This document shows, piece after piece, positions 20,372 through 34,500 of a DNA stretch of 64,000 bases. The notes under the pieces are model-generated. The model did not search any database and had not been told where the DNA came from. It saw only the letters and a program-made list of their open reading frames with translations. Origin of the DNA: Ridgeia piscesae (lineage: Eukaryota > Annelida > Polychaeta > Sabellida > Siboglinidae); assembly GCA_025642075.2 (NCBI GenBank), contig JAODUO010000114.1, positions 569,501 to 633,500 of the forward strand, written 5' to 3'. The position numbers and the translations under genes were made by a program. Numbering within the stretch: the first letter of the stretch is position 1; each line of letters begins with the position of its first letter.

Positions 20372-23300
20372 CTGCAAAGACAAGCCACCAGTTGTACTAC
20401 AAGATCTGTTTAATGGTCCACAACTTGACAGACATTTTTATTTTCCTGCAGAATTTTTTTAATGCAGTCAATTGAAATGTGGTCGTTACAAGTTAAACAA
20501 CCATGAGTATCTATCAGTATTATAGCCTATATATTCTTTCCAAATGTATGTTGTTTGATTATATTGGCTTAAACATTGTTTGCACAGCATGCTGAACAGA
20601 ATCGACATCATATGTAGTTCAAACAGATTCTATTTATTTTACAATAAATAATTTAATGACACCACTTTCACATTAATGATGATTTAGGGTGTTCTAGGGA
20701 TTTACTATAAAAACAATTGAATTTCTTCTAAACTAACGTAGTGACCATTCAACTGAAAATAATCACTATGAACATGTGATTGATGGTGACACTTAAAGCT
20801 GATGTGTGATCCAGTGTCCACTCATCTGACAGGCTTTTACAGCAGCACTGTTCTAACATGAACATATTTGATAGGCCTCGACAGTGACACTACTAATATT
20901 TTTTTTTGGTTAGCATGGACTCTTCTTGATGATGACATTGTCCATGCTTTGACCCATGACAGGCCTTAACCATGTCAGTTCTAATGTTGACAGGCCTTGA
21001 CAGTGACAGGCCTTTGCAATGTCCAAATCGACTCTTTGATAAACCTTGATCATGAGATTATCCTAACACTAACTTACCTGGCAGGCCATGACAATGACAT
21101 TCTAATGTTAACTCGTCAAATAAGCAGTGGCACTGTCCTAGTGTTAACAGATAAGCAGTAACACTGTCCTAGTGTTAACAGATAAGCAGTGACACTGTCC
21201 TAGTGTTAACAGATACGCAGTGACACTGTCCTAGTGTTAACAGATAAGCAGTGACACTGTCCTAGTGTTAACAGATAAGCAGTGACACTGTCCTAGTGTT
21301 AACAGATAAGCAGTGACACTGTCCTAGTGTTAACAGATAAGCAGTGACACTGTCCTAGTGTTAACAGATACGCAGTGACACTGTCCTAGTGTTAACAGAT
21401 AAGCAGTGACACTGTCCTAGTGTTAACAGATAAGCAGTGACACTGTCCTAGTGTTAACAGATAAGCAGTGACACTGTCCTAGTGTTAACAGATAAGCAGT
21501 GACACTGTCCTAGTGTTAACAGATAAGCAGTGACACTGTCTTAGTGTTAACAGATAAGCAGTGACACTGTCCTAGTGTTAACAGATACAGCAGTGGAAAA
21601 ACGGGGTTCCTAATGTTAACAGATAAGCAGTGACACTGTCCTAGTGTTAACAGATAAGCAGTGACACTGTCCTAGTGTTAACAGATAAGCAGTGGCACTG
21701 TCCTAGTGTTAACAGATAAGCAGTGATACTGTCCTAGTGTTAACAGATACACAGTGGCACTGTCCTAGAGTTAACAGATAAGCAGTAACACTGTCCTAGT
21801 GTTAACAGATACGCAGTGGCACTGTCCTAGTGTTAACAGATAAGCAGTGGCACTGTCCTAGTGTTAACATATAAGCAGTGGCACTGTCCTAGTGTTAACA
21901 GAGAAGCAGTGGCACTGTCCTAGTGTTAACAGATTAGCAGTGGCACTGTCCTAGTGTTAACAGAGAAGCAGTGGCACTGTCCTAGTGTTAACAGAGAAGC
22001 AGTGGCACTGTCCTAGTGTTAACAGATAAGCAGTGGCACTGTCCTAGTGTCAACTCACCTGATAAACTGTGGCAGTGTCCTAGTGTCAACTCACTTGATA
22101 GGCCATGACACTACTCTATTATCAACTTGGGCCCTAAGGCTGACACCATGCAAGTGTCAACTGACTTGACAGGCCATGCCAGTGACACAATCAACTTACC
22201 TGATAGGCCTTGTCACGTGCGTCGACTGCGGCAGTGTGTCCTAGTGTTGTCTTGGCGGACACCACTGACGCTGTCATCAGCTGTTCTTTCTTCTTCAGTT
22301 TCTTACTGCCTTGTGATGACTTCGATGACGACTTTGACAGTTTTGACGTCAGTGACAACTTGGAGTCACTTTGTGGAGACACGACTAACTCTGTCTTCGG
22401 CACTCCTACATGTAACGTGAACATGATCACTTCAGTGTATCAATCATGGGTTCAGAGGCAATCGTCAAATACAATAAAGCTGTTACAGGGATTTTTTTAA
22501 TGTTAAATTCTGCAATTTTTTTATTAAACCTGTTAAGATAATTATTGCATATAACTTTTTTTTTCAGTACGCCAAACTTCAGTTTTATCCAACAAGATTG
22601 CTATGTTTAGAGTAAATGGTCATTGCGTGTACATGAATATTCATAATAATCAGGGTGCATAATTAACCACACATGGCAGCAAGCACAAAGTGGTTCACAT
22701 AAACACAGTGATGTGTCGGCTTGTTGCATAGATCACATCCAAGTTGTGCAGAGATTAGCAAGACAAAAGTAGCAGAGAAAGTACAGTATATCTCAAATGT
22801 ATATCAGCTTACAAAGGATCCCTTTAAGAAGTCGTATGGCATCTTCATTATGACTTTTAAATATGTAGCTATTCAAAAACGTTGTACCCAAGCTGTGACG
22901 CATTTTGAGTAACAAAACATAATTTATTGATCTGTTATGGCAGAAAAAGTAATTTTATCACAAAGCTGTTGCAGCCATTAGTTTACACAACTTTGATGTG
23001 CAAAAAATTATTTTTAAATTTAAATAATTTTTTCTCAAAACGTAGTTTTAAATGCAGCTTCCATTGATACATGTTTACATATTTACTCAAAAAATATTGT
23101 ACAAAACTAAAACAGTTTTCACACATCAAAGGGGTTTACAGACTGCACAGGCCAACCACTTAACCGAGGCAATGATGACACCAGGTATTGGTGATCACTG
23201 TTGTGCTACTCACGACTCACCATGCCAAATCTTCTTGCCTCGAGGCAGCTGGTTCTTGTCTTCATCATCCTCCAGGGGTTCGCCTGCGTGTTTGCGACGC

Positions 23301-25162
23301 AACAGTTCACTTGTCGGGTATCTGGTCGCAGGGATACCTGGTGGCAGTTGACAACCAATCATATACAACCCCACACATTTTTAATTGCCAAGCAGTCGTC
23401 AGTGTAACAAATAATTCTTAAAAGCTGGCGACTCGAATGAAATAAAAATAATAAATAATTTACTTACAACAAATAATTTTTTTAAATTACATACCATGCA
23501 GTCTCTTGCAGAATTTATTTACGTCTATGAAATATAATTTACAAGCCAAGGTTAGATAACATGACAATTGTGAGGTATAAAATTATCAGAGAACTATAAT
23601 GCATCCATAATAAAATATTCCACGATATGCCATTTAAAACAGATGTCCTTACGTCCTTTGATGACGTCATCCACGGTGAGGAAGTTATCAAAGTTAAGCA
23701 GCACATTCTCTCCTGTTGATGCCAATTTCTCGATGAAAATGCTGGCTTGTTCCATCACCAAAGCCTGTCGTAAAGGTGTAAATAAAATTATATTGAGCTG
23801 GCCAATGTGCCCCTACAATGGCCCCAGACAAATTTTAAAAATCAATGCACAAACCATCCTAATAAGTCCACACAAGCATGCAACATTACGGGACTATTTT
23901 TTGTATAACTAATTGAGATTGATAGTACAGGTGTATATAGACCCAAACTCTGTTTTGTAACATAATTTTATTTGTATAACTCCATAAATCTGAGCAAAGT
24001 CCTTTCACAGGTTCTGTATTTGCCACATATAATGTTCTGTAGTTGTTACAGATAGAGCTGGAAGTCACATTTACTGGCTTTAATGTAACTGGAACATTCT
24101 ACATATACAGAGATATCCATAATAGGTGTGCTCCACCATAAAATAAATGTCATTAATATTAGAATATGTCCACATTTGTATTCACTGTGGAGTATTAAAT
24201 TCATTTTTTCTCTTTTATTCCAAATGGACATCCACATCAAATAGTTTTTTTAATGTATTTACAAAGCCCATTGACAACTTATAATTAATTATGTATTCAG
24301 TGGGCACACTTCTTGGCAGTTGGTTTATGTAACATTGCATAGGATGCTAATGGCACACCAAACTAAACTCATCTGTTGTCTTAAAAAACTGTCCACATCA
24401 AACACAGATAGTTTGGAGTGAACATGTGACTGTGACAAGTCACCTGTAACCCTCCTCTCTTACCTGTTTCTGCTTGTAGAACTGTTCCACAAGCTCCAGA
24501 TATTCGACTCTGCGAGTTTCTTCTGACTCAGTGAGAAGCTGTAAAATACAAACAACAACCAGTCAGCACTCATGCGGGAATGGGAAAAACACTTAGCAAA
24601 CCAAATTTGTTTTAAAACGCCACATATTAAAAAGCAAAATTCTTTCTAAAGTCCTCTTTCCATTATCTATTTTGTCTCAATTCCATACATACATAATTTT
24701 TGTATATGAGATAGAAAAAGCTCTTGGCAAAGACAAATTAGGCCAGAATCCAGTTCCACTAGTCTAGTCATATTGCTGGCTACCAAAATTAACAAATGTA
24801 GCACCCATAACCTCTCAGCAAAGCTCACATCAAGATTAGTGAAACAAAACAGGTAGTACCAATGTACATTACCAAGAACAACTTGCTTGTGCAAACAAGC
24901 TGTTACCCTTGTTAAAAGTAAAAATAAAGCCTTGTATTGATAAGGATAGCCAGTGTGGAATCACCTGTCCATGCAGTTAGGCCATCACTAAGAGTATCAG
25001 CAATGTCATCATTGAGCAAATTGATAGGAGAGTAGTGAGACAGAGAAATGAACAAAGTACTCACTAGTAGATCCTTTTCCTTCTGCGGGTGACCAAGCTG
25101 AGGTCTCAACTGGTCCTGATGCTGGACCTACACATCATCACCCAAATCAACATCTCACTACC

Positions 25163-25193
<31 letters not shown>

Positions 25194-25329
25194 ATTTTGA
25201 CACCATCAATTCCGGGACGGCTGTCCCATTCACCCACATCAACATCTTACGCATCAATTAATGACAACAATTACATTTTTAATGTAATGTTTAAAATGGT
25301 ATGACAAAAAAGTCTCCCACACACAAACA

Positions 25330-25393
<64 letters not shown>

Positions 25394-25486
25394 ACACCAC
25401 ACCACACCACCCACCACCACACACACCACACCCACCCCACACCCACCCCACCCCACCCCACCCCACCCACCCACCCACACCCACCA

Positions 25487-25542
<56 letters not shown>

Positions 25543-28500
25543 ATATAACAGTTGAACATCAGTGTTTCACATTAGTATACAACTTGTCCTATTAGGACAG
25601 CATACAACTTGTATTACCGACTTACAGGTAAAGGTAAGGCCTTTCATTACATTCACTGTCAAATCACATTATAAAGAATAAAACTAAGTATGTACTAACA
25701 TCCTGACCACCCAAACCTTGCTTATGATGTATGGTGAATGCTACCAGACCTTGTACAGTTAAATGATGTTAGTGTGGGCGCCTCCCACAGAAGTCATGGT
25801 GGAGAGCAACTTAACAGGTGGGCCACGAAGTAAAGTGTAAAGTGCTCTGAGCAATCCTAAGGAATAGATACTGTGCTATATAAGAACTTACTTCTTAAAA
25901 CATGTCACTGTCTATTGTCTACGTTTGCTAGTTTTCTAACAATCCACAGTACTACAAATGACATCACCATGTGTTACATGTGGAGATGGGATGAATGAAA
26001 GGATGATGCCGGTACATGGAATATATGAGTGGAGTTACTACAACAGTTAGCTCCATAGCTGGAGCAACTACAGTCACGGCTGAGATGATTTAACCTAGGG
26101 CTGGAACAAATAGAACCAGTATTGAGGTGACTATAGCCAGGATTGAGATGCCTAAACCGAGGGCTGAAGTGACTAAACACAAGTCTGGAACGACTAGAGC
26201 CAGGGCTAAACGACTAAACCATTGGCTGGAGTGACTAGAGCTGACTGCTCCAGCCCCTGTAAGACCCAGTAACACCCACTCACCCTCAGCTTCTCGAGCT
26301 GCTGTTGTTTCTCCCTAGCCTCACTGTTGAGCTGGGCGCGGCGTTCCTCCACCTCCCTCATTGACTCCTGCACCTTGTCCTCAATGAGCAGCCCGGGCAC
26401 CATCGCCAGCTGACGCTCAAACTGACCCAACTGCTCTCTCAGCTCTGGCAACACAGGACAGGTGGTGGCATCATCTACCTGCCTCACTGTCACAGCAGCA
26501 CAGGTGGTGGCGTCATCTATCTGCCTCACTGTCACAGCAGGACAGGTGGTGGTCATCTACCTGCCTCACTGTCACAGCAGCACAGGTGGTGGTGTCATCT
26601 ACCTGCCTCACTGTCACAGCAGGACAGGTGGTGGTGTCATCTACCTGCCTCACTGTCACAGCAGGACAGGTGGTGGTATCATCTACCTGCCTCACTGTCA
26701 CAGCAGGACAGGTGGTGGTCATCTACCTGCCTCACTGTCACAGCAGCACAGGTGGTGGCATCATCTATCTGCCTCACTGTCACAGCAGGACAGGTGGTGG
26801 TGTCATCTACCTGCCTCACTGTCACAGCAGCACAGGTGGTGGCATCATCTATCTGCCTCACTGTCACAGCAGGACAGGTGGTGGTGTCATCTACCTGCCT
26901 CACTGTCACAGCAGCACAGGTGGTGGCATCATCTACCTGCCTCACTGTCACAGCAGGACAGGTGGTGGCATCATCTACCTGCCTCACTGTCACAGCAGGA
27001 CAGGTGGTGGTGTCATCTACCTGCCTCACTGTCACAGCAGGACAGGTGGTGGTGTCATCTACCTGCCTCACTGTCACAGCAGGACAGGTGGTGGCATCAT
27101 CTACCTGCCTCACTGTCACAGCAGGACAGGTGGTGGTGTCATCTACCTGCCTCACTGTCACAGCAGGACAGGTGGTGGCATCATCTACCTGCCTCACTGT
27201 CACAGCAGGACAGGTGGTGGTGTCATCTACCTGCCTCACTGTCACAGCAGGACAGGTGGTGGTGTCATCTACCTTCATCTACCTGCCTCACTGTCACAGC
27301 AGGACAGGTGGTGGTGTCATCTACCTGCCTCACTGTCACAGCAGGACAGGTGGTGGTGTCATCTACCTTCATCTACCTGCCTCACTGTCACAGCAGGACA
27401 GGTGGTGGTGTCATCTACCTGCCTCACTGTCACAGCAGGACAGGTGGTGGTGTCATCTACCTTCATCTACCTGCCTCACTGTCACAGCAGGACAGGTGGT
27501 GGTGTCATCTACCTGCCTCACTGTCACAGCAGGACAGGTGGTGGCGTCATCTACCTGCCTCACTGTCACAGCAGGACAGGTGGTGGCATCATCTACCTGC
27601 CTCACTGTCACAGCAGCACAGGTGGTGGCATCACCTACCTGCCTCACTGTCACAGCAGGACAGGTGGTGGCGTCATCTACCTGCCTCACTGTCACAGCAG
27701 GACAGGTGGTGGTATCATCTACCTGCCTCACTGTCACAGAAGGGCAGGTGGTGGCATCATCTATCTGCCTCACTGTCACAGCAGGACAGGTGGTGGCGTC
27801 ATCTACCTGCCTCACTGTCACAGCAGGACAGGTGGTGGCATCATCTACCTGCCTCACTGTCACAGCAGGACAGGTGGTGGCATCATCTACCTGCCTCACT
27901 GTCACAGCAGCACAGGTGGTGGCATCATCTACCTGCCTCACTGTCACAGAAGGGCAGGTGGTGGCATCATCTATCTGCCTCACTGTCACAGCAGGACAGG
28001 TGGTGGCGTCATCTACCTGCCTCACTGTCACAGCAGGACAGGTGGTGGCGTCATCTACCTGCCTCACTGTCACAGCAGGACAGGTGGTGGCATCATCTAT
28101 CTGCCTCACTGTCACAGCAGGACAGGTGGTGGCATCATCTACCTGCCTCACTGTCACAGCAGGACAGGTGGTGGCATCATCTATCTGCCTCACTGTCACA
28201 GCAGCACAGGTGGTGGCATCATCTACCTGCCTCACTGTCACAGCAGGACAGGTGGTGGCATCATCTACCTGCCTCACTGTCACAGCAGGACAGGTGGTGG
28301 CATCATCTACCTGCCTCACTGTCACAGCAGGACAGGTGGTGGCATCATCTACCTGCCTCACTGTCACAGAAGGGCAGGTGGTGGCATCATCTATCTGCCT
28401 CACTGTCACAGCAGCACAGGTGGTGGCATCATCTACCTGCCTCACTGTCACAGCAGGACAGGTGGTGGCGTCATCTACCTGCCTCACTGTCACAGCAGCA

Positions 28501-31500
28501 CAGGTGGTGGCATCATCTACCTGCCTCACTGTCACAGAAGGGCAGGTGGTGGCATCATCTATCTGCCTCACTGTCACAGCAGCACAGGTGGTGGCATCAT
28601 CTACCTGCCTCACTGTCACAGCAGGACAGGTGGTGGCATCATCTACCTGCCTCACTGTCACAGCAGGACAGGTGGTGGCATCATCTACCTGCCTCACTGT
28701 CACAGCAGGACAGGTGGTGGCATCATCTACCTGCCTCACTGTCACAGCAGGACAGGTGGTGGCGTCATCTACCTGCCTCACTGTCACAGCAGCACAGGTG
28801 GTGGCATCATCTATCTGCCTCACTGTCACAGAAGGGCAGGTGGTGGCATCATCTATCTGCCTCACTGTCACAGCAGCACAGGTGGTGGCGTCATCTATCT
28901 GCCTCACTGTCACAGCAGGACAGGTGGTGGCATCATCTACCTGCCTCACTGTCACAGCAGGACAGGTGGTGGCATCATCTACCTGCCTCACTGTCACAGC
29001 AGCACAGGTGGTGGCATCATCTACCTGCCTCACTGTCACAGCAGGACAGGTGGTGGCATCATCTACCTGCCTCACTGTCACAGCAGCACAGGTGGTGGCA
29101 TCATCTACCTGCCTCACTGTCACAGCAGGACAGGTGGTGGCATCATCTACCTGCCTCACTGTCACAGCAGGACAGGTGGTGGCATCATCTACCTGCCTCA
29201 CTGTCACAGCAGGACAGGTGGTGGCATCATCTACCTGCCTCACTGTCACAGCAGGACAGGTGGTGGCATCATCTACCTGCCTCACTGTCACAGAAGGGCA
29301 GGTGGTGGCATCATCTATCTGCCTCACTGTCACAGCAGCACAGGTGGTGGATCATCTACCTGCCTCACTGTCACAGCAGGACAGGTGGTGGCATCATCTA
29401 TCTGCCTCACTGTCACAGCAGGACAGGTGGTGGCGTCATCTACCTGCCTCACTGTCACAGCAGCACAGGTGGTGGCATCATCTATCTGCCTCACTGTCAC
29501 AGCAGCACAGGTGGTGGCATCATCTACCTGTCTCACTGTCACAGCAGGACAGGTGGTGGCATCATCTACCTGCCTCACTGTCACAGCAGGACAGGTGGTG
29601 GTGTCATCTACCTGCCTCACTGTCACAGAAGGGCAGGTGGTGGCATCATCTATCTGCCTCACTGTCACAGCAGGACAGGTGGTGGCGTCACTACCTGCCT
29701 CACTGTCACAGCAGCACAGGTGGTGGCATCATCTATCTGCCTCACTGTCACAGCAGGACAGGTGGTGGTGTCATCTACCTGCCTCACTGTCACAGCAGGA
29801 CAGGTGGTGGCGTCATCTACCTGCCTCACTGTCACAGCAGCACAGGTGGTGGCATCATCTATCTGCCTCACTGTCACAGCAGGACAGGTGGTGGCGTCAT
29901 CTACCTGCCTCACTGTCACAGCAGCACAGGTGGTGGCATCATCTATCTGCCTCACTGTCACAGAAGGACAGGTGGTGGTGTCATCTACCTGCCTCACTGT
30001 CACAGCAGGACAGGTGGTGGTATCATCTACCTGCCTCACTGTCACAGAAGGGCAGGTGGTGGCGTCACATACCTGTCTCACTGTCACAGCAGGACAGGTG
30101 GTGGTGTCATCTACCTGCCTCACTGTCACAGCAGGACAGGTGGTGGTGTCATCTACCTGCCTCACTGTCACAGCAGGACAGGTGGTGGTATCATCTACCT
30201 GCCTCACTGTCACAGAAGGGCAGGTGGTGGCGTCACATACCTGTCTCACTGTCACAGCAGGACAGGTGGTGGTGTCATCTACCTGCCTCACTGTCACAGC
30301 AGGACAGGTGGTGGCGTCATCTACCTGCCTCACTGTCACAGCAGGACAGGTGGTGGTATCATCTACCTGCCTCACTGTCACAGCAGGACAGGTGGTGGTG
30401 TCATCTACCTGCCTCACTGTCACAGCAGGACAGGTGGTGGTATCATCTACCTGCCTCACTGTCACAGAAGGGCAGGTGGTGGCGTCACATACCTGTCTCA
30501 CTGTCACAGCAGGACAGGTGGTGGTGTCATCTACCTGCCTCACTGTCACAGCAGGACAGGTGGTGGTGTCATCTACCTGCCTCACTGTCACAGCAGGACC
30601 GGTGGTGGGGTCATCTACCTGCCTCACTGTCACAGCAGGACAGGTGGTGGTATCATCTACCTGCCTCACTGTCACAGAAGGGCAGGTGGTGGCGTCACAT
30701 ACCTGTCTCACTGTCACAGCAGGACAGGTGGTGGTGTCATCTACCTGCCTCACTGTCACAGCAGGACAGGTGGTGGTGTCATCTACCTGCCTCACTGTCA
30801 CAGCAGGACCGGTGGTGGGGTCATCTACCTGCCTCACTGTCACAGCAGGACAGGTGGTGGTGTCATCTACCTGCCTCACTGTCACAGCAGGACAGGTGGT
30901 GGTATCATCTACCTGCCTCACTGTCACAGAAGGGCAGGTGGTGGCGTCACATACCTGTCTCACTGTCACAGCAGGACAGGTGGTGGTGTCATCTACCTGC
31001 CTCACTGTCACAGCAGGACAGGTGGTGGCGTCATCTACCTGCCTCACTGTCACAGAAGGGCAGGTGGTGGCGTCATCTACCTGCCTCACTGTCACAGCTA
31101 GTGGATCATAGCAATGATTTACTCCATTCCACACAATTTTGTAAAGTGATGGCTTGTTACAGAGCTATTGATTTATAGATTTTACTTGTATTATTGTTTT
31201 CATATCTAAGTTATATGTTACATTTGATCAAATATTGTAAAACTTCTGAACAGTGGTCTACTTGGGATTTTAATGTATAAATAAAGTTATTATTATTACA
31301 TGGATGGAACCAATTTGTTTTACATAACTGTGATGAATATTCAAATTATGTATCTATGATATTTCTAACAAATATTTCCTATGGTATATAATAACCCATT
31401 TTTTAAATGATAATTACAAACATTTGTACAAAACTTTACTCTTGTGACATTTGTAAGATTGTATGACTGGTTTCGTCTGAGTGAGGCTGCTCATCAATTT

Positions 31501-34500
31501 GCAAAAATGGTTCCTCCATGTAAAATGCCATAGGGCTTCAGTTCATTCCTGTAGCTCTGTCACTGCACAGCCAACCACAGAGAGCAGGGATACTAGGCCT
31601 ACCCCAGGTCATGTATCACTAGGTCGTGGGTCAGAGTGTCAATAACAGGCCATGGCCACAGTCAATGCCAGAACACAGATGAGGACATAATTATAGAGTA
31701 CTTCAGGTCATGTGTTACACAATCCTTCCCAGGTCACAGGTCACACAATCAATCCTAGGTCATGGGTCACAAGATTAATCTTGGGTCATGGGTCAGTGTC
31801 AACCTCAGGTCATGATGGGTCACACAATCAGTCCTAGGACATGGGTCATAGGGTCAAACCCAGGTCATTGGTCACAGTCAAAGCCAGATGAACTGTAGGT
31901 CTGAACTCACATGGTCATGTGTCTATCTGACTGAAACACAAGTACTCACCCTGCAGACACTTGTTGTGGTACTCGTCGGCTTGGACAAGGTAGGACTGCA
32001 GTTTGTGGACAACAGTCTCGGCACAGTGCTCAAAGGTCTCCTCCAGAGCCTGAGGCCGTGTCACGGGTCTCTCTTTCTTCTGCCGGTAATACATCTAGGG
32101 GAGGACAGGGACATGTGGTTGGTATAGAAGTGACAGAGGATGTCAGTATTATAGAAGTGACATATAATGTCAGTGCTATAGAAGTGACAGAGGATTTCAG
32201 TGCCATAGAAGTGACAGAGGATGTCAATGCTATTGAAATAACAGAGGATGTAAGTGCTATAGAAAGGACAGAGGATGTCAGTGCTATAGAAGTGACAGAG
32301 GATGTTAGTGCTATATAGTGACAGAGGATGTCAGTGTTATAGAAGTGACAGAGGAGGTCTATGCTATAGAAGTGACAGAGGATGTCAGTGTCACAGAAGT
32401 GTCAGAGGATGTTGGTGTTATAGAAGTGACAAAGGATGTCAGTGCTATAAAATTATAAGTGACAGAGGATGTCGGTGTTAGAGAAGTAACAGAGGATGAC
32501 AGTGCTATAGAAGTGTCAGGGGATGTCAGTGCTATAGAAGTGACAGAGGATGTCAATGCTACATAATGACAGAGGATGTCAGTGATATAGAAATGACAGA
32601 GGATGTCCATGCTATATAGTGACAGAGGATATCAGTGTCATAGAAGTAATACATGATGTCAGTGTCATAGAAGTGACAGAGGATGTCAGTGTTATAGAAG
32701 TGACAGATGATGTCAGTGTTATAGATGTGACATATGGTGTCAGTGCTACAGAAGTGACAGAGGATGTAAGTGCTATAGAAGTGACAGAGGATGTTAGTGC
32801 TATATAGTGACAGAGGATGTCAGTGTTTTAGAAGTGACAGAGGATGTCAGTGATATAGAAGTGGCAGAGGATGTCAGTGATATAGAAGTGGCTGAGGATG
32901 TCAGTGTTTTAGAAGTGACAGAGGATGTCAGTGTTATAGAAGTGACAGAGGATGTCAGTGTTTTAGAAGTGACAGAGGATGTCAGTGTTTTAGAAGTGAC
33001 AGAGGATGTCAGTGTTTTAGAAGTGACAGAGGATGTCAGTGATATAGAAGTGGCTGAGGATGTCAGTGTTTTAGAAGTGACAGAGGATGTCAGTGTTATA
33101 GAAGTGGCAGAGGATGTCAGTGTTTTAGAAGTGACAGAGGATGTCAGTGATATAGAAGTGACAGAGGATGTCAGTGTTATAGAAGTGGCAGAGGATGTCA
33201 GTGTTTTAGAAGTGACAGAGGATGTCAGTGATATAGAAGTGGCAGAGGATGTCAGTGATATAGAAGTGGCAGACGATGTCAGTGATATAGAAGTGGCAGA
33301 GGATGGCATTGTTATAGAAGTGACAGAGGATGTCAGTGTTATAGAAGTGGCAGAGGATGTCAGTGTTTTAGAAGTGGCAGAGGATGGCATTGTTATAGAA
33401 GTGACAGAGGATGTCAGTGTTATAGAAGTGGCAGAGGATGTCAGTGTTTTAGAAGTGACAGAGGATGGCATTGTTATAGAAGTGACAGAGGATGACAGTG
33501 TTATGGAAGTGACAGAGGATGGCATTGTTATAGAAGTGACAGAGGATGATAGTGTTATAGAAGTGACAGAGGATGTCAGCGATATAGAAGTGACAGAGGA
33601 TGGCATTGTTATAGAAGTGACAGAGGATGACAGTGTTATGGAAGTGGCAGAGGATGTCAGTGTTTTAGAAGTGACAGAGGATGTCAGTGATATAGAAGTG
33701 ACAGAGGATGGCATTGTTATAGAAGTGACAGAGGATGTCAGTGTTATAGAAGTGGCAGAGGATGTCAGTGTTTTAGAAGTGACAGAGGATGTCAGTGTTT
33801 TAGAAGTGACAGAGGATGTCAGTGATATAGAAGTGACAGAGGATGTCAGTGATATAGAAGTGACAGAGGATGTCAGTGATATAGAAGTGACAGAGGATGT
33901 CAGTGTTATAGAAGTGGCAGAGGATGTCAGTGTTTTAGAAGTGACAGAGGATGTCAGTGATATAGAAGTGACAGAGGATGGCATTGTTATAGAAGTGACA
34001 GAGGATGTCAGTGTTATAGAAGTGGCAGAGGATGTCAGTGTTTTAGAAGTGACAGAGGATGTCAGTGATATAGAAGTGACAGAGGATGGCATTGTTATAG
34101 AAGTGACAGAGGATGATAGTGTTATAGAAGTGACAGAGGATGTCAGCGATATAGAAGTGACAGAGGATGGCATTGTTATAGAAGTGACAGAGGATGACAG
34201 TGTTATGAAAGTGACAGAGGATGGCATTGTTATAGAAGTGACAGAGGATGACAGTGTTATGGAAGTGACAGAGGATGGCATTGTTATAGAAGTGACAGAG
34301 GATGTCAGTGTTATAGAAGTGACAGAGGATGGCATTGTTATAGAAGTGACAGAGGGATGTTAATCAGGTGGTTTTTAGAAGTGGGGCAAAGAAGAGGATG
34401 TCAGTGATATAGAAGTGGCTGAGGATGTCAGTGTTTTAGAAGTGACAGAGGATGTCAGATGAATAAATTAGGAAAGTGACAGAGGATGTCAGTGATATAG

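Noticed and set aside
20800..22060. CRISPR-like array of 31-bp repeats (also 37257-39185)
   Set aside because: Units are directly adjacent with no unique spacers, in a eukaryotic intron.
26462..31178. Three overlapping plus-strand frames of ~1450-1550 codons and long minus frames
   Set aside because: They are translations of a 42-bp (14-codon) stop-free tandem unit inside an intron of the CCDC180-like gene; all frames are equally open and there is no coding bias.
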